64,000 bases of DNA from Actinoplanes italicus (GTDB taxonomy: Bacteria; Actinomycetota; Actinomycetes; Mycobacteriales; Micromonosporaceae), in NCBI RefSeq assembly GCF_003001815.1, contig NZ_PVMZ01000002.1, forward strand, positions 558,001 through 622,000, written 5' to 3'. Below the pieces are notes generated by a model that was not told the DNA's origin, searched no databases, and worked only from the letters and a program-made list of their open reading frames with translations. Below are positions 29,904-37,433 of the stretch, piece after piece; position 1 is the first letter of the stretch; every line of letters starts with the position of its first letter. The translations under genes were made by a program, and so were the position numbers.

Positions 29904-31241
29904 TCAAGAGTTGGTCTTGGCGGCCACCGGCTCGTCGCCGGCCTCCTCCGCCACGGGCTGCTCGGCCTGCTGCTCAGGCTGCTCGGGAGCCCGCTGCACG
30001 GGCGCCTCGGCCGGTTTGGCAGCCGCGGCGGCCACCGCTGCGGCGGCGGCCGGAGCCGCGCCACCGACGCCGGGGACCAGGCCGGACAGGCCGGAGAGCA
30101 TCTGGCCCAGCTGGTTGGTGACGGCGTCCTTCTGCCGGGTGAGGTCCTCGACCTCGCGGCGGGCCGCCTGGGTGGTCAGCTCGGCCTCCTGACGGGCCTC
30201 GCTGAGCAGCCGGTGCGCCTCGGAACGGGCCTCGGTGACGGTCTTCTCGGCCAGCGCCCGGGCCTTCTCCACGGTCTCCGTCGAGTGACGCTCGGACTCG
30301 ACGCGGCGGCTCTCGGCGCGCTGCTCGATCTCCTTGGACCGGTCCTCGGCGGCGCGGGCCCGCTCCTCGGCCTCGGCCACCATCTTCTGGGTGGCGGCGA
30401 CCTGGGCGGCGTGCCGCTGCGACTCCTCGGACTCGGCCTTCTCCCGGCGCTCGGCGATCTCCAGTGCCAAGGCCTGCAGGTCCTTCTCGCGCTTGTCGCG
30501 CGCGTCACTGAGCAGCTTGGTGGCCTCAGCGCGCTTCTCCTCGGCCTCGCGGCCGGTCTTCGCGCGGGCCTGGGTGATCTCCCGCTCGGCGGTGGCGCGC
30601 AGCGATGCGACCTCGCGCTCCACGGTCGACTTGAGTTCGGCGACCTCGTGGGCGGTGACCGTGCGCAGCTGCTTGGTCTCCCGGTCCGCGTCCGACCGCA
30701 GCGTGTCCGCCTCGCGCCGGGCCTGGACCCGGGTCTCGGCGGCCTCGCGCTCGGCGTGCGTGCGGACCTGGCCGGCCTCCCGCTCGGCGGTCGCCTTCAT
30801 GGCGGCGGCCTCGGCGCGGGCCTTGTCGGTGATCTCCCGGGCCTCGAGACGGGCCGCGGAGAGAATGCCCTCGGACTCCCGCTTCGCCTCGTTGCGGTGA
30901 TCGTTCGCCTGTTCCTCGGCGAGCCGAAGGATCTGCTCCACCCGGGTGCCCAGCCCGGAGAGCGTCGGACGGTTGTTCTCCTCCAGCAGCTTGTTGCTGT
31001 CGGCCAGCTTCTGCTCGAGCGCGTTCAGCCGCTGCTCGGCCTGTCGCAGGCGACGCTGAGCGTCGTTCATCCGCTGCTCGGCCTCACCGCGGGCCTGCTC
31101 GGACTGGTTCAGCGCGGCGAGCAGCCGGCCGATGTGTCCGTCGACCTGGTGACGGTCGTAACCACGCAGGACGACGGTGAAGTCGTGCTGCGAGTTGGCG
31201 GTCTCGAAGAAGGCCAGGTTCTGATCCTGCTGCTGGGGCAT
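29904..31241 (-). CDS. Long coiled-coil protein with a DivIVA-like N-terminus, paralogue of its neighbour
   Basis: This 445-residue protein starts at MPQQQDQNLAFFE. It shows FTVVLRGYDRHQVDGHIGRLL (DivIVA-like membrane or pole-targeting segment), LGTRVEQILRLAEEQANDHRNEA, a coiled coil of about 270 residues with hendecad-like AREIT/AERE repeats, and an Ala/Pro-rich C-terminus. The RVEQIL-LAEEQ block is shared with the 28231-29664 protein, so the pair arose by duplication. A role in polar growth or cell-shape scaffolding is inferred from family resemblance. A start 20 codons upstream is open but not family-like. Confidence 0.85.
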   Translation of the reverse strand: MPQQQDQNLAFFETANSQHDFTVVLRGYDRHQVDGHIGRLLAALNQSEQARGEAEQRMNDAQRRLRQAEQRLNALEQKLADSNKLLEENNRPTLSGLGTRVEQILRLAEEQANDHRNEAKRESEGILSAARLEAREITDKARAEAAAMKATAEREAGQVRTHAEREAAETRVQARREADTLRSDADRETKQLRTVTAHEVAELKSTVEREVASLRATAEREITQARAKTGREAEEKRAEATKLLSDARDKREKDLQALALEIAERREKAESEESQRHAAQVAATQKMVAEAEERARAAEDRSKEIEQRAESRRVESERHSTETVEKARALAEKTVTEARSEAHRLLSEARQEAELTTQAARREVEDLTRQKDAVTNQLGQMLSGLSGLVPGVGGAAPAAAAAVAAAAAKPAEAPVQRAPEQPEQQAEQPVAEEAGDEPVAAKTNS

Positions 31242-31531
31242 TGCGCCATCCTGGCGAAGAGGAATCGGACATGCAAGAGCCGATGGGTATCCGCACCGCA
31301 TCGTAGATCAGCTTTGACCTGGAGCGCAGCCCGCCCCCAGGCCGTTCGGCGAGGACTGCCGACTCACCGGCCGGTCCGGCGTCGTCCCGCCGCCACCTGG
31401 CCACTCGGGGCTTCGGGGGATTCCGGGTCCGTCACGGACGTCGTCGGCCCTGCTCAATGGCCCCGATCCTGCCAGGCGGGCGGGTCCGCGTCAGGTCGAT
31501 TCACCCGACCGGTGTACGCGTCGGCGTCGGC

Positions 31532-31999
31532 TCAGGCCGGCTCCACCAGCTCCACCAGGACACCTCCGGCGTCCTTGGGGTGCACGAAGTTGATGCGCGA
31601 GCCGGCGGTGCCGCGTTTCGGTGTGTCGTAGAGCAGCCGCAGGCCCCGGGCCCGCAGAGCGTCCGCGGCGGCCTCCACGTCGGCCACCGTGTAGGCGAGT
31701 TGCTGCAGGCCGGGGCCACTGCGATCGATGAATTTAGCGATCGCCGAGTCGGGTCGTGCCGGGGCCAGCAGCTGAATGCGGGGACCGCTGCCGTCGCCGA
31801 CCGCGAGCATCGCCTCTCGTACGCCCTGCTCCTCGTTCGTCTCTTGGTGCACACAGTGCAAACCGAAGTTGTCCGCATAGAACTTCAAGGCGGCGTCGAG
31901 ATCGGGAACCGCGATTCCGACGTGGTCGACGCGCAGCAGGCCCACATCGGTGAATGTGACATTCTCGGCCAGGTCCGCGCTCGGTGTGTCGTCAGTCAT
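31532..31999 (-). CDS. mce: Methylmalonyl-CoA epimerase
   Basis: This 155-residue VOC-fold enzyme interconverts (S)- and (R)-methylmalonyl-CoA in propionyl-CoA metabolism. It has VDHVGIAVPDL with ligand His26, RIQLLAP (Gln76), KRGTAGSRINFVHPKDAGG and Glu150 in LVELVEP. The position that is the third ligand His in the Propionibacterium enzyme is Gln here (GLQQLAY, Gln100), as I remember for Streptomyces homologues. It is divergent from the thiolase gene, with meaB beyond, which fits a propionate/methylmalonyl module. Confidence 0.93.
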   Translation of the reverse strand: MTDDTPSADLAENVTFTDVGLLRVDHVGIAVPDLDAALKFYADNFGLHCVHQETNEEQGVREAMLAVGDGSGPRIQLLAPARPDSAIAKFIDRSGPGLQQLAYTVADVEAAADALRARGLRLLYDTPKRGTAGSRINFVHPKDAGGVLVELVEPA

Positions 32000-32074
32000 G
32001 GGGCTAGTCTCTGACCTGACCCATCGTTAAGGCCAGCCCCGGGTGTGCCCCTCCCGGTTCGCGCAGATCGGATC

Positions 32075-33265
32075 GTGACCGTGACCAGCTCCGTCATCAT
32101 CAGTGGCGCCCGGACCCCGATGGGGCGCCTCCTCGGAAACCTCAAGCACCTGCCCGCCACCGCCCTCGGCGGGCACGCCATCGCCGCCGCGCTGTCCCGG
32201 GCCGGCGTCGATCCCGCCCACGTCCAGTACGTGATCATGGGTCAGGTCCTGCAGGCCGGCTGCGGCCAGATCCCGGCCCGGCAGGCGGCCGTCGCGGCCG
32301 GCATCCCGATGACCACACCGGCCCTGACCGTCAACAAGGTGTGTCTCTCCGGCCTGGACGCGATCGCCCTGGCCGACCAGCTGATCCGGGCCGGCGAGTT
32401 CGACATCGTGGTGGCCGGCGGCATGGAGTCGATGACCAACGCGCCGCATCTGCTGACCGACCAGCGCGCGGGCCGTAAGTTCGGTGACGTGCTGGTACGA
32501 GACCACACCGCGTTCGACGGCCTGATGGACCCGTGGGCCGGCATCTCGATGGGCGAGTCCACCGAGGCGAGTGGCACCGGACTCGGGATCAGCCGTGAGG
32601 AGCAGGACGCCTTCGCCGCCCGCAGCCACCAGCGGGCCGCCGCGGCGCAGCGCGAGGGCCGGTTCGCCGAGGAGATCGCACCGGTCCCGGCCGGCGGGCG
32701 CAAGGCAACCGGCGCGGTCGACGGCGACGAGGGCGTGCGCCCCGAGGCCACCACCGAGTCGCTGGCCGGGCTGCGGCCCGCCTTCACCCCGGACGGCACC
32801 ATCACCGCCGCCAGCGCGTCGCCGATCTCCGACGGTGCCGCCGCGGTCGTCGTGATGAGCCGGGCCAAGGCCGAGGAGCTCGGGCTGACCTGGATCGCCG
32901 AGATCGTGTCGCACGGCAATGTGGCCGGTCCGGACAGCTCGCTGCAGTCCCAGCCGGCCAACGCCATCAAGCACGCGCTCGGCAAAGCCGGCCTCGTCGT
33001 CGAGGACCTGGACCTCATCGAGATCAACGAGGCGTTCGCCCAGGTGGTCATCCAGTCCGCCCGGGAGCTCAAGGTGGACGAGACGATCGTCAACGTGAAC
33101 GGCGGCGCCATCGCGCTGGGCCATCCGATCGGCATGTCCGGCGCCCGGCTCGTGCTGACCCTGGCGCTCGAGCTGCGGCGGCGCGGCGGCGGTCTCGGCG
33201 CGGCCGGCCTGTGCGGCGGTGGCGGCCAGGGCGACGCCCTGATCATCAAGGTGCCATCGGCGTGA
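32075..33265 (+). CDS. Acetyl-CoA C-acetyltransferase (thiolase)
   Basis: This 396-residue thiolase condenses two acetyl-CoA or cleaves acetoacetyl-CoA. Catalytic Cys90 (NKVCLSG), His in [10 protein letters not shown] and the second Cys in [11 protein letters not shown] are intact, along with [12 protein letters not shown] and the NEAFA segment. Two GTG codons (32075 and 32081) could start it; I took the first. It is the counterpart of mycobacterial FadA4 by position, divergent from mce. Confidence 0.94.
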   Translation: MTVTSSVIISGARTPMGRLLGNLKHLPATALGGHAIAAALSRAGVDPAHVQYVIMGQVLQAGCGQIPARQAAVAAGIPMTTPALTVNKVCLSGLDAIALADQLIRAGEFDIVVAGGMESMTNAPHLLTDQRAGRKFGDVLVRDHTAFDGLMDPWAGISMGESTEASGTGLGISREEQDAFAARSHQRAAAAQREGRFAEEIAPVPAGGRKATGAVDGDEGVRPEATTESLAGLRPAFTPDGTITAASASPISDGAAAVVVMSRAKAEELGLTWIAEIVSHGNVAGPDSSLQSQPANAIKHALGKAGLVVEDLDLIEINEAFAQVVIQSARELKVDETIVNVNGGAIALGHPIGMSGARLVLTLALELRRRGGGLGAAGLCGGGGQGDALIIKVPSA

Positions 33266-33314
33266 CGACCGGTGCCGGGCGGCAGCCGTCCGCGGGGTCG
33301 ATCGGCCGCCGGTC

Positions 33315-34274
33315 GTGACCGCCCGGCGGTCCCGTGACGTGCCCTCCCTCGTCGCCGGGGCGCGGGAGGGCGACGCCCGGTCCGTGGCGCGGCTGATCAG
33401 CCTCGTCGAGAACGGCGACCCGGCCCTGCCCGAGGTGGCCGCCGCGATGGCGCCGCACGCCGGCCGGGCCCAGGTCCTGGGCCTGACCGGCGCTCCCGGT
33501 GTCGGCAAGTCGACGACGACGAACGAGCTGGTCCGGGCCCTGCGCGAGGCGGGGAACCGGGTCGGAGTGCTGGCCGTCGACCCGTCCAGCCCGTTCACCG
33601 GCGGTGCGATCCTCGGCGACCGGATCCGCATGCAGGACCACACCGCCGACACCGGCGTCTACATCCGCTCGATGTCCAGCCGGGGCCAGCTTGGCGGACT
33701 GTCCGCGGCCACCCCCCAGGCGGTGCGGGTGCTCGAGGGCGCGGGCTGCGACGTGATCCTGGTCGAGACGGTCGGCGTCGGGCAGGCCGAGGTGGAGATC
33801 GCCTCGCTCGCCGACACCACGCTGGTGCTGCTCGCGCCGGGGATGGGCGACGCCATCCAGGCGGTCAAGGCCGGCGTGCTGGAGATCGCCGACGTCTTCG
33901 TGATCAACAAGGCGGACCGGCCGGGCGCCGACGCCACCTACCGCGACATCCAGGGCATGCTCGCCCTCGGCGAGCGCGGCCCGGGGGAGTGGCGGCCCCA
34001 GGTCGTACGCGCGGTCGCGGCCAAGGGCGAGGGCGTCGACGACGTCGTGGCCGCGATCGGCAAGCACCGGGACTGGCTGGAGAGCACCGGCAACCTGCAG
34101 AAACGTCGCGAGCATCGGGCGTCGGCGGAGATCTCGGCGCTGGCGCTGGGCACCCTGCGCGCCCGGATCGGCGACCTGAGTGGCGGCACCGCGCTGCCGG
34201 CCCTGGCCGCCCGAGTCGCCAGCGGTGACCTCGACCCGCACGCCGCCGCCGCCGAGCTCGTCGCCGGTCTCTGA
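33315..34274 (+). CDS. meaB: Methylmalonyl-CoA mutase-associated GTPase MeaB
   Basis: This 319-residue G3E GTPase gates cofactor loading and protects methylmalonyl-CoA mutase. It has P-loop GAPGVGKST (59-67), DPSSPFTGGAILGDRIRM, the switch segment VETVGVGQAEVE, and NKAD for guanine. GTG 33315 is the start. The mutase genes themselves are not in the window; mce and the adenosyltransferase are. It follows the thiolase gene by 49 bp, likely in one transcript. Confidence 0.94.
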   Translation: MTARRSRDVPSLVAGAREGDARSVARLISLVENGDPALPEVAAAMAPHAGRAQVLGLTGAPGVGKSTTTNELVRALREAGNRVGVLAVDPSSPFTGGAILGDRIRMQDHTADTGVYIRSMSSRGQLGGLSAATPQAVRVLEGAGCDVILVETVGVGQAEVEIASLADTTLVLLAPGMGDAIQAVKAGVLEIADVFVINKADRPGADATYRDIQGMLALGERGPGEWRPQVVRAVAAKGEGVDDVVAAIGKHRDWLESTGNLQKRREHRASAEISALALGTLRARIGDLSGGTALPALAARVASGDLDPHAAAAELVAGL

Positions 34275-34299
34275 CGCCTCCGCCCCCGCCTCCGTTCGT

Positions 34300-34354
34300 C
34301 CGCGATCTTGTGAAGTTCGGGTTGAAATGACGGCCAAACCTCGCAAGATCGCGG
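34300..34354. repeat. Long imperfect palindrome with CCGCGATCTTG arms
   Basis: The 11-bp arms are perfect (34300-34310 with 34344-34354), and pairing continues imperfectly inward (GAAGTT with AACCTC-type pairs). It sits between the convergent meaB and padR genes. It looks like a REP/BIME-type intergenic element; I recall similar CGCGATCTTG...CAAGATCGCG elements in Micromonosporaceae. It may also act as a terminator for both genes. Confidence 0.65.
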
Positions 34355-34366
34355 CCAAGAGCGGCG

Positions 34367-34948
34367 TCAGGCGAAGCGGGCGAGTGTCTCCTCGATGAGG
34401 GTGCGGTCCCAGGTCAGAGTGCCGTCGCCCAGCTCGGCGACGAGTGCTCGCAGCCACTCGATCTCGGCGCGCAGCATGCCGGCGCGGTACTCGTCCTCGA
34501 TCAGGAACAGTCTGGGCAGCCCGGGCGGAGCCTGCGAGTCGATGGCCGCCACTCGCTCGGTCAGCGCCTCGACGCGTCGTTGCAGCAGCTCACGGGTCTC
34601 GGCCGGCGTCAGCATCGGCAGGAAGGCGAGCGCCACCGGGAACTCCGGGAACTCCCGGGCCGGCTCCGGAAGCATGGCGAGCAGCCAGCGGCGCAGGGTG
34701 GCGGCGCCCTCCTCGGTCACCTCGTAGACGGTCCGTTCCGGACGGCCGGCCTCCCGTGCCGTGCCGCCAGGGCGCGCCAGTCCCTCACGTACCAATCGAT
34801 CGAGGGTTTGATAGACGCTGTTGCGCTGCGCGACGTTGACCAGCTGGTCCTGACCACGCTCTTTGATCATCTGCTGCATGCGGTACGGGTGCATCGGCGC
34901 CTCCACGAGCAGTGCCAGCAGAACCATCGCCAGGGGAGACCGCTTCAT
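34367..34948 (-). CDS. PadR family transcriptional regulator
   Basis: This 193-residue protein has an N-terminal winged helix (PLAMVLLALLVEAPMHPYRM, then NSVYQTLDRLVREGLA and a YEVTEEG wing) and a C-terminal helical dimerisation domain (ELLQRRVEALTERVAAI). PadR proteins usually repress a neighbouring detoxification or efflux gene. Here the divergent monooxygenase 53 bp away is the obvious target, with TAGTCAT half-sites in the gap. It starts at ATG 34948. Confidence 0.92.
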   Translation of the reverse strand: MKRSPLAMVLLALLVEAPMHPYRMQQMIKERGQDQLVNVAQRNSVYQTLDRLVREGLARPGGTAREAGRPERTVYEVTEEGAATLRRWLLAMLPEPAREFPEFPVALAFLPMLTPAETRELLQRRVEALTERVAAIDSQAPPGLPRLFLIEDEYRAGMLRAEIEWLRALVAELGDGTLTWDRTLIEETLARFA

Positions 34949-34965
34949 GCGGGTCAGCTTAGGGG

Positions 34966-35008
34966 TTGACGGTTCTTAGTCATTTCATCAATAGTCATTG
35001 TATGACTA
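34966..35008 (+). promoter_or_regulatory. Promoter and candidate PadR operator for the flavin monooxygenase
   Basis: A TTGACG (34966-34971) and AATAGT (34990-34995) with an 18-bp spacer form a sigma-70-type promoter that would start transcription at or near the ATG at 35002 (leaderless). A perfect palindrome TAGTCAT-TGT-ATGACTA occupies 34992-35008, over the -10 and the start codon, and an extra TAGTCAT half-site lies at 34977-34983. Confidence 0.6.
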
Positions 35009-36195
35009 ACACTCTCGTCGTGGGTGGCGGCATCGCTGGAACGGCCGCCGCCATCGCCCTCCGCACCGCCGGCCGCACGCCGGTGATCTACGAGTCCGGC
35101 CATCCCGGCGACGCCGAGCGCGGCGTCTTCGTGACCATCGCGATCAACGGTGTGAACGCCCTGCGATCCCTCGGCGCGGACCCGGCCGTCGTGCTGTCCC
35201 GCGGATTCGCCACCCCACGGCTGGCGATGCGCGGCGCGTCCGGCCGCATGCTCTTCGAGGCGCCGCTCGGCGGCCCTCTGCCGGACGGGACGGTCACCAC
35301 GACGATCCGGCGCGCGGACCTCTATGCGGCGCTGCGGGCCGAGGCCGAGAGGAGAGGCATCGAGATCGTGTACGGCCACCGGCTCACCACCGCCACGTCC
35401 GGCGCGGACGGCGTCACCGCCGAGTTCGCGAACGGCCGGACCGTCACGGGCGACCTGCTGGTCGGGGCGGACGGGCTGAACTCGCGGACCCGTACCGCCC
35501 TCGATCCCTCGACGCCCGAGCCGCACTTCCTCGGCCTGCTGGACACCGGTGGTTTCACCGACGACCCGGTCGCCCCCGCGCTGCTGCCACCGCCCGGCGT
35601 CATGCAGATGTCGTTCGGTCGCCGCGCGTTCTTCGGCTGGGCCGCGGCGCCGGACGGCCGGGTGTGGTGGTTCGCCAACCCGCCGCGACGGCGCCCGGTC
35701 GAGCCCGGCGAGTTCACCGCGGAGACCTGGCGGACCTACCTGCTGGAGCTCTTCGAGGGTGAGCCGGGCGCTGATCTGATCCGGGCCACCGGCGAGATCC
35801 GCGGTCCGTGGAGCACCCGTGACCTGCCGCGGGTGCCGGTGTGGCACGGTGACCGGATCGTGCTGATCGGTGACGCCGCCCACGCCGTCGCGCCGTCGTC
35901 CGGGCAGGGCGCGTCGATGGCGCTGGAGGACGCCGTGGTCCTCGGGCACAGCCTGCTGGAGCACCGGGATCTACCGGCCGCGCTGTCCGCCTACGAGGCC
36001 GCTCGTCGTCCGCGGGTGGAGAAGGTGGTCGCGCACGGGCGGCGGACCAGCGGCACGAAGGTGCTCGGGCCGGTCGGCGCGGCCATGCGGGACGCGATGA
36101 TGCCGCTGGTGATGCGGATGATGCACCGGCGCGGCGACCCGCAGGCGTGGATCTTCGAGCACCGTGTGCCCGTGCTGACCCCCGCGCGGCGGTGA
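35002..36195 (+). CDS. FAD-dependent monooxygenase (aromatic hydroxylase type)
   Basis: This 397-residue flavoprotein of the PHBH/TetX class has the N-terminal FAD motif VVGGGIAGTAAAIAL, the middle segment LLVGADGLNSRTR (DG motif), and GDRIVLIGDAAHAVAPSSGQGASMALEDA (the GD motif contacting the FAD ribityl chain, quoted here in parts). It likely uses NAD(P)H to hydroxylate an aromatic compound or antibiotic. The divergent PadR regulator suggests induction by the substrate. The ATG at 35002 lies inside the operator, so the message may be leaderless. Confidence 0.9.
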   Translation: MTNTLVVGGGIAGTAAAIALRTAGRTPVIYESGHPGDAERGVFVTIAINGVNALRSLGADPAVVLSRGFATPRLAMRGASGRMLFEAPLGGPLPDGTVTTTIRRADLYAALRAEAERRGIEIVYGHRLTTATSGADGVTAEFANGRTVTGDLLVGADGLNSRTRTALDPSTPEPHFLGLLDTGGFTDDPVAPALLPPPGVMQMSFGRRAFFGWAAAPDGRVWWFANPPRRRPVEPGEFTAETWRTYLLELFEGEPGADLIRATGEIRGPWSTRDLPRVPVWHGDRIVLIGDAAHAVAPSSGQGASMALEDAVVLGHSLLEHRDLPAALSAYEAARRPRVEKVVAHGRRTSGTKVLGPVGAAMRDAMMPLVMRMMHRRGDPQAWIFEHRVPVLTPARR

Positions 36196-36204
36196 GCAGT
36201 GGGA

Positions 36205-36236
36205 GCCCCGGCGGCGTTGGCGGGCGCCACCGGGGC
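36205..36236 (+). terminator. Hairpin after the monooxygenase gene
   Basis: GCCCCGG (36205-36211) pairs with CCGGGGC (36230-36236), and an inner TGGCG/CGCCA stem stacks on it. There is no clear T-run, so confidence is moderate. Confidence 0.5.
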
Positions 36237-36450
36237 CTTCTGGGGAACTGCTTGTCTCCACTCTCGTTCGCGACCGGCCCCGGCGACATTGGGGAAAACC
36301 CTTGCAGTGCATTCAACGGCGAGTTCAACCGTGATGTCGTACGGGTCGAAGCCGCCTCCGGAGCCTGCCGGGCGCAAGGGCTGTGACGTCCGATATCGGC
36401 GCGCTGGTGGCGACGCGAACGGGCGTGACAGCGTGCGAGACTAGGTAACC

Positions 36451-37404
36451 ATGAGCGACCCACGGACCACTCCGTCGATCTTCACCCGCGGCGCGGTCGA
36501 TCTCAGCGCGCTGCGTCCCTCGGCGCCGGCCAAACCGGCCGCGCCGAGCCGTCCCGCCGCCCCCGCCGACGCGGGTTCCGGCGCCGGCCCGGGCGCGGTT
36601 CCCGGTGCTGTTCCCGGCGCGATTCCGGGCGTCACCCCGGACACGATCATCGACGTCACCGAGGCCGATTTCCAGGCCGTCCTGGAGCGGTCCCTGACCA
36701 CTCCGATCCTGCTGGACTTCTGGGCCGACTGGTGCGAGCCCTGCAAGAAACTCTCCCCCGTGCTGGAGAAGCTCGCGGTGGAGTACGGCGGGTCCTGGAT
36801 CCTCGGCAAGGTCAATGTGGATCTCAACCCGCGTCTCGCGCAGGTGTTCCGGGTGCAGGGCATCCCGCAGGTGACCGCCCTGATCGGCGGCCAGCCGGTG
36901 GAAGGCTTCAGCGGCGTGCTCGCCGAGGGCCAGGTCCGGCAGTACGTCGACGCGGTGCTGAAGGCCGCCGGGGTCAGCGTGGCCACCCCCGAGGACCCGC
37001 GGCTCGACGCCGCCGACGACGCGCTGATGGGCGGCGACCTGGACGCGGCCGAGGCCGCCTACAAGAAGATCCTCGCCGAGTCGCCCGCCGACGCCGCCGC
37101 CGAGTCCGGCCTGGCCCAGGTGGAGCTCTACCGGCGGATCAGTGGCGCCGACCCGTCCGAGGTCCTCGCCAAGGCCGAGGCCGACCCGGCCGACGTGCAG
37201 GCCCAGCGGCTCGCCGCCGACATCGAGGTGCTCAGCGGCCAGGCCGAGCAGGCGTATGCCCGTCTGGTCGCCCTGATCAAGCTCACCACCGGTGACGACC
37301 GCGACGCCGTACGCAAGCACCTGCTGTCGCTGTTCGCCGTGGCCGGCCCCGACGACCCCGCGGTCGCCGGAGCAAGACGTGCGTTGGCCAGCGCACTCTT
37401 CTAA
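36451..37404 (+). CDS. Thioredoxin-domain co-chaperone YbbN-like protein
   Basis: This 317-residue protein has a disordered Pro/Ala-rich N-terminus with a small GAVPGAVPGAIPG repeat (48-60), a thioredoxin fold with WCEPC (94-98) and the cis-Pro GIPQVTA, and then a TPR-like helical C-terminal half (DALMGGDLDAAEAAYKKIL). E. coli YbbN (CnoX) protects clients from oxidation and works with DnaK/GroEL. Here the CxxC is complete, so redox activity is plausible. It corresponds by position to Rv1324 of mycobacteria. Confidence 0.9.
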   Translation: MSDPRTTPSIFTRGAVDLSALRPSAPAKPAAPSRPAAPADAGSGAGPGAVPGAVPGAIPGVTPDTIIDVTEADFQAVLERSLTTPILLDFWADWCEPCKKLSPVLEKLAVEYGGSWILGKVNVDLNPRLAQVFRVQGIPQVTALIGGQPVEGFSGVLAEGQVRQYVDAVLKAAGVSVATPEDPRLDAADDALMGGDLDAAEAAYKKILAESPADAAAESGLAQVELYRRISGADPSEVLAKAEADPADVQAQRLAADIEVLSGQAEQAYARLVALIKLTTGDDRDAVRKHLLSLFAVAGPDDPAVAGARRALASALF

Positions 37405-37433
37405 GCTGCGGCTTTCGAACGAAGGGGGGCGTC

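Noticed and set aside
28231..31241. Cellulose-binding proteins (a common label for such sequences)
   Set aside because: The sequences are intracellular coiled coils with a DivIVA-like start and no signal peptide or carbohydrate-binding module.
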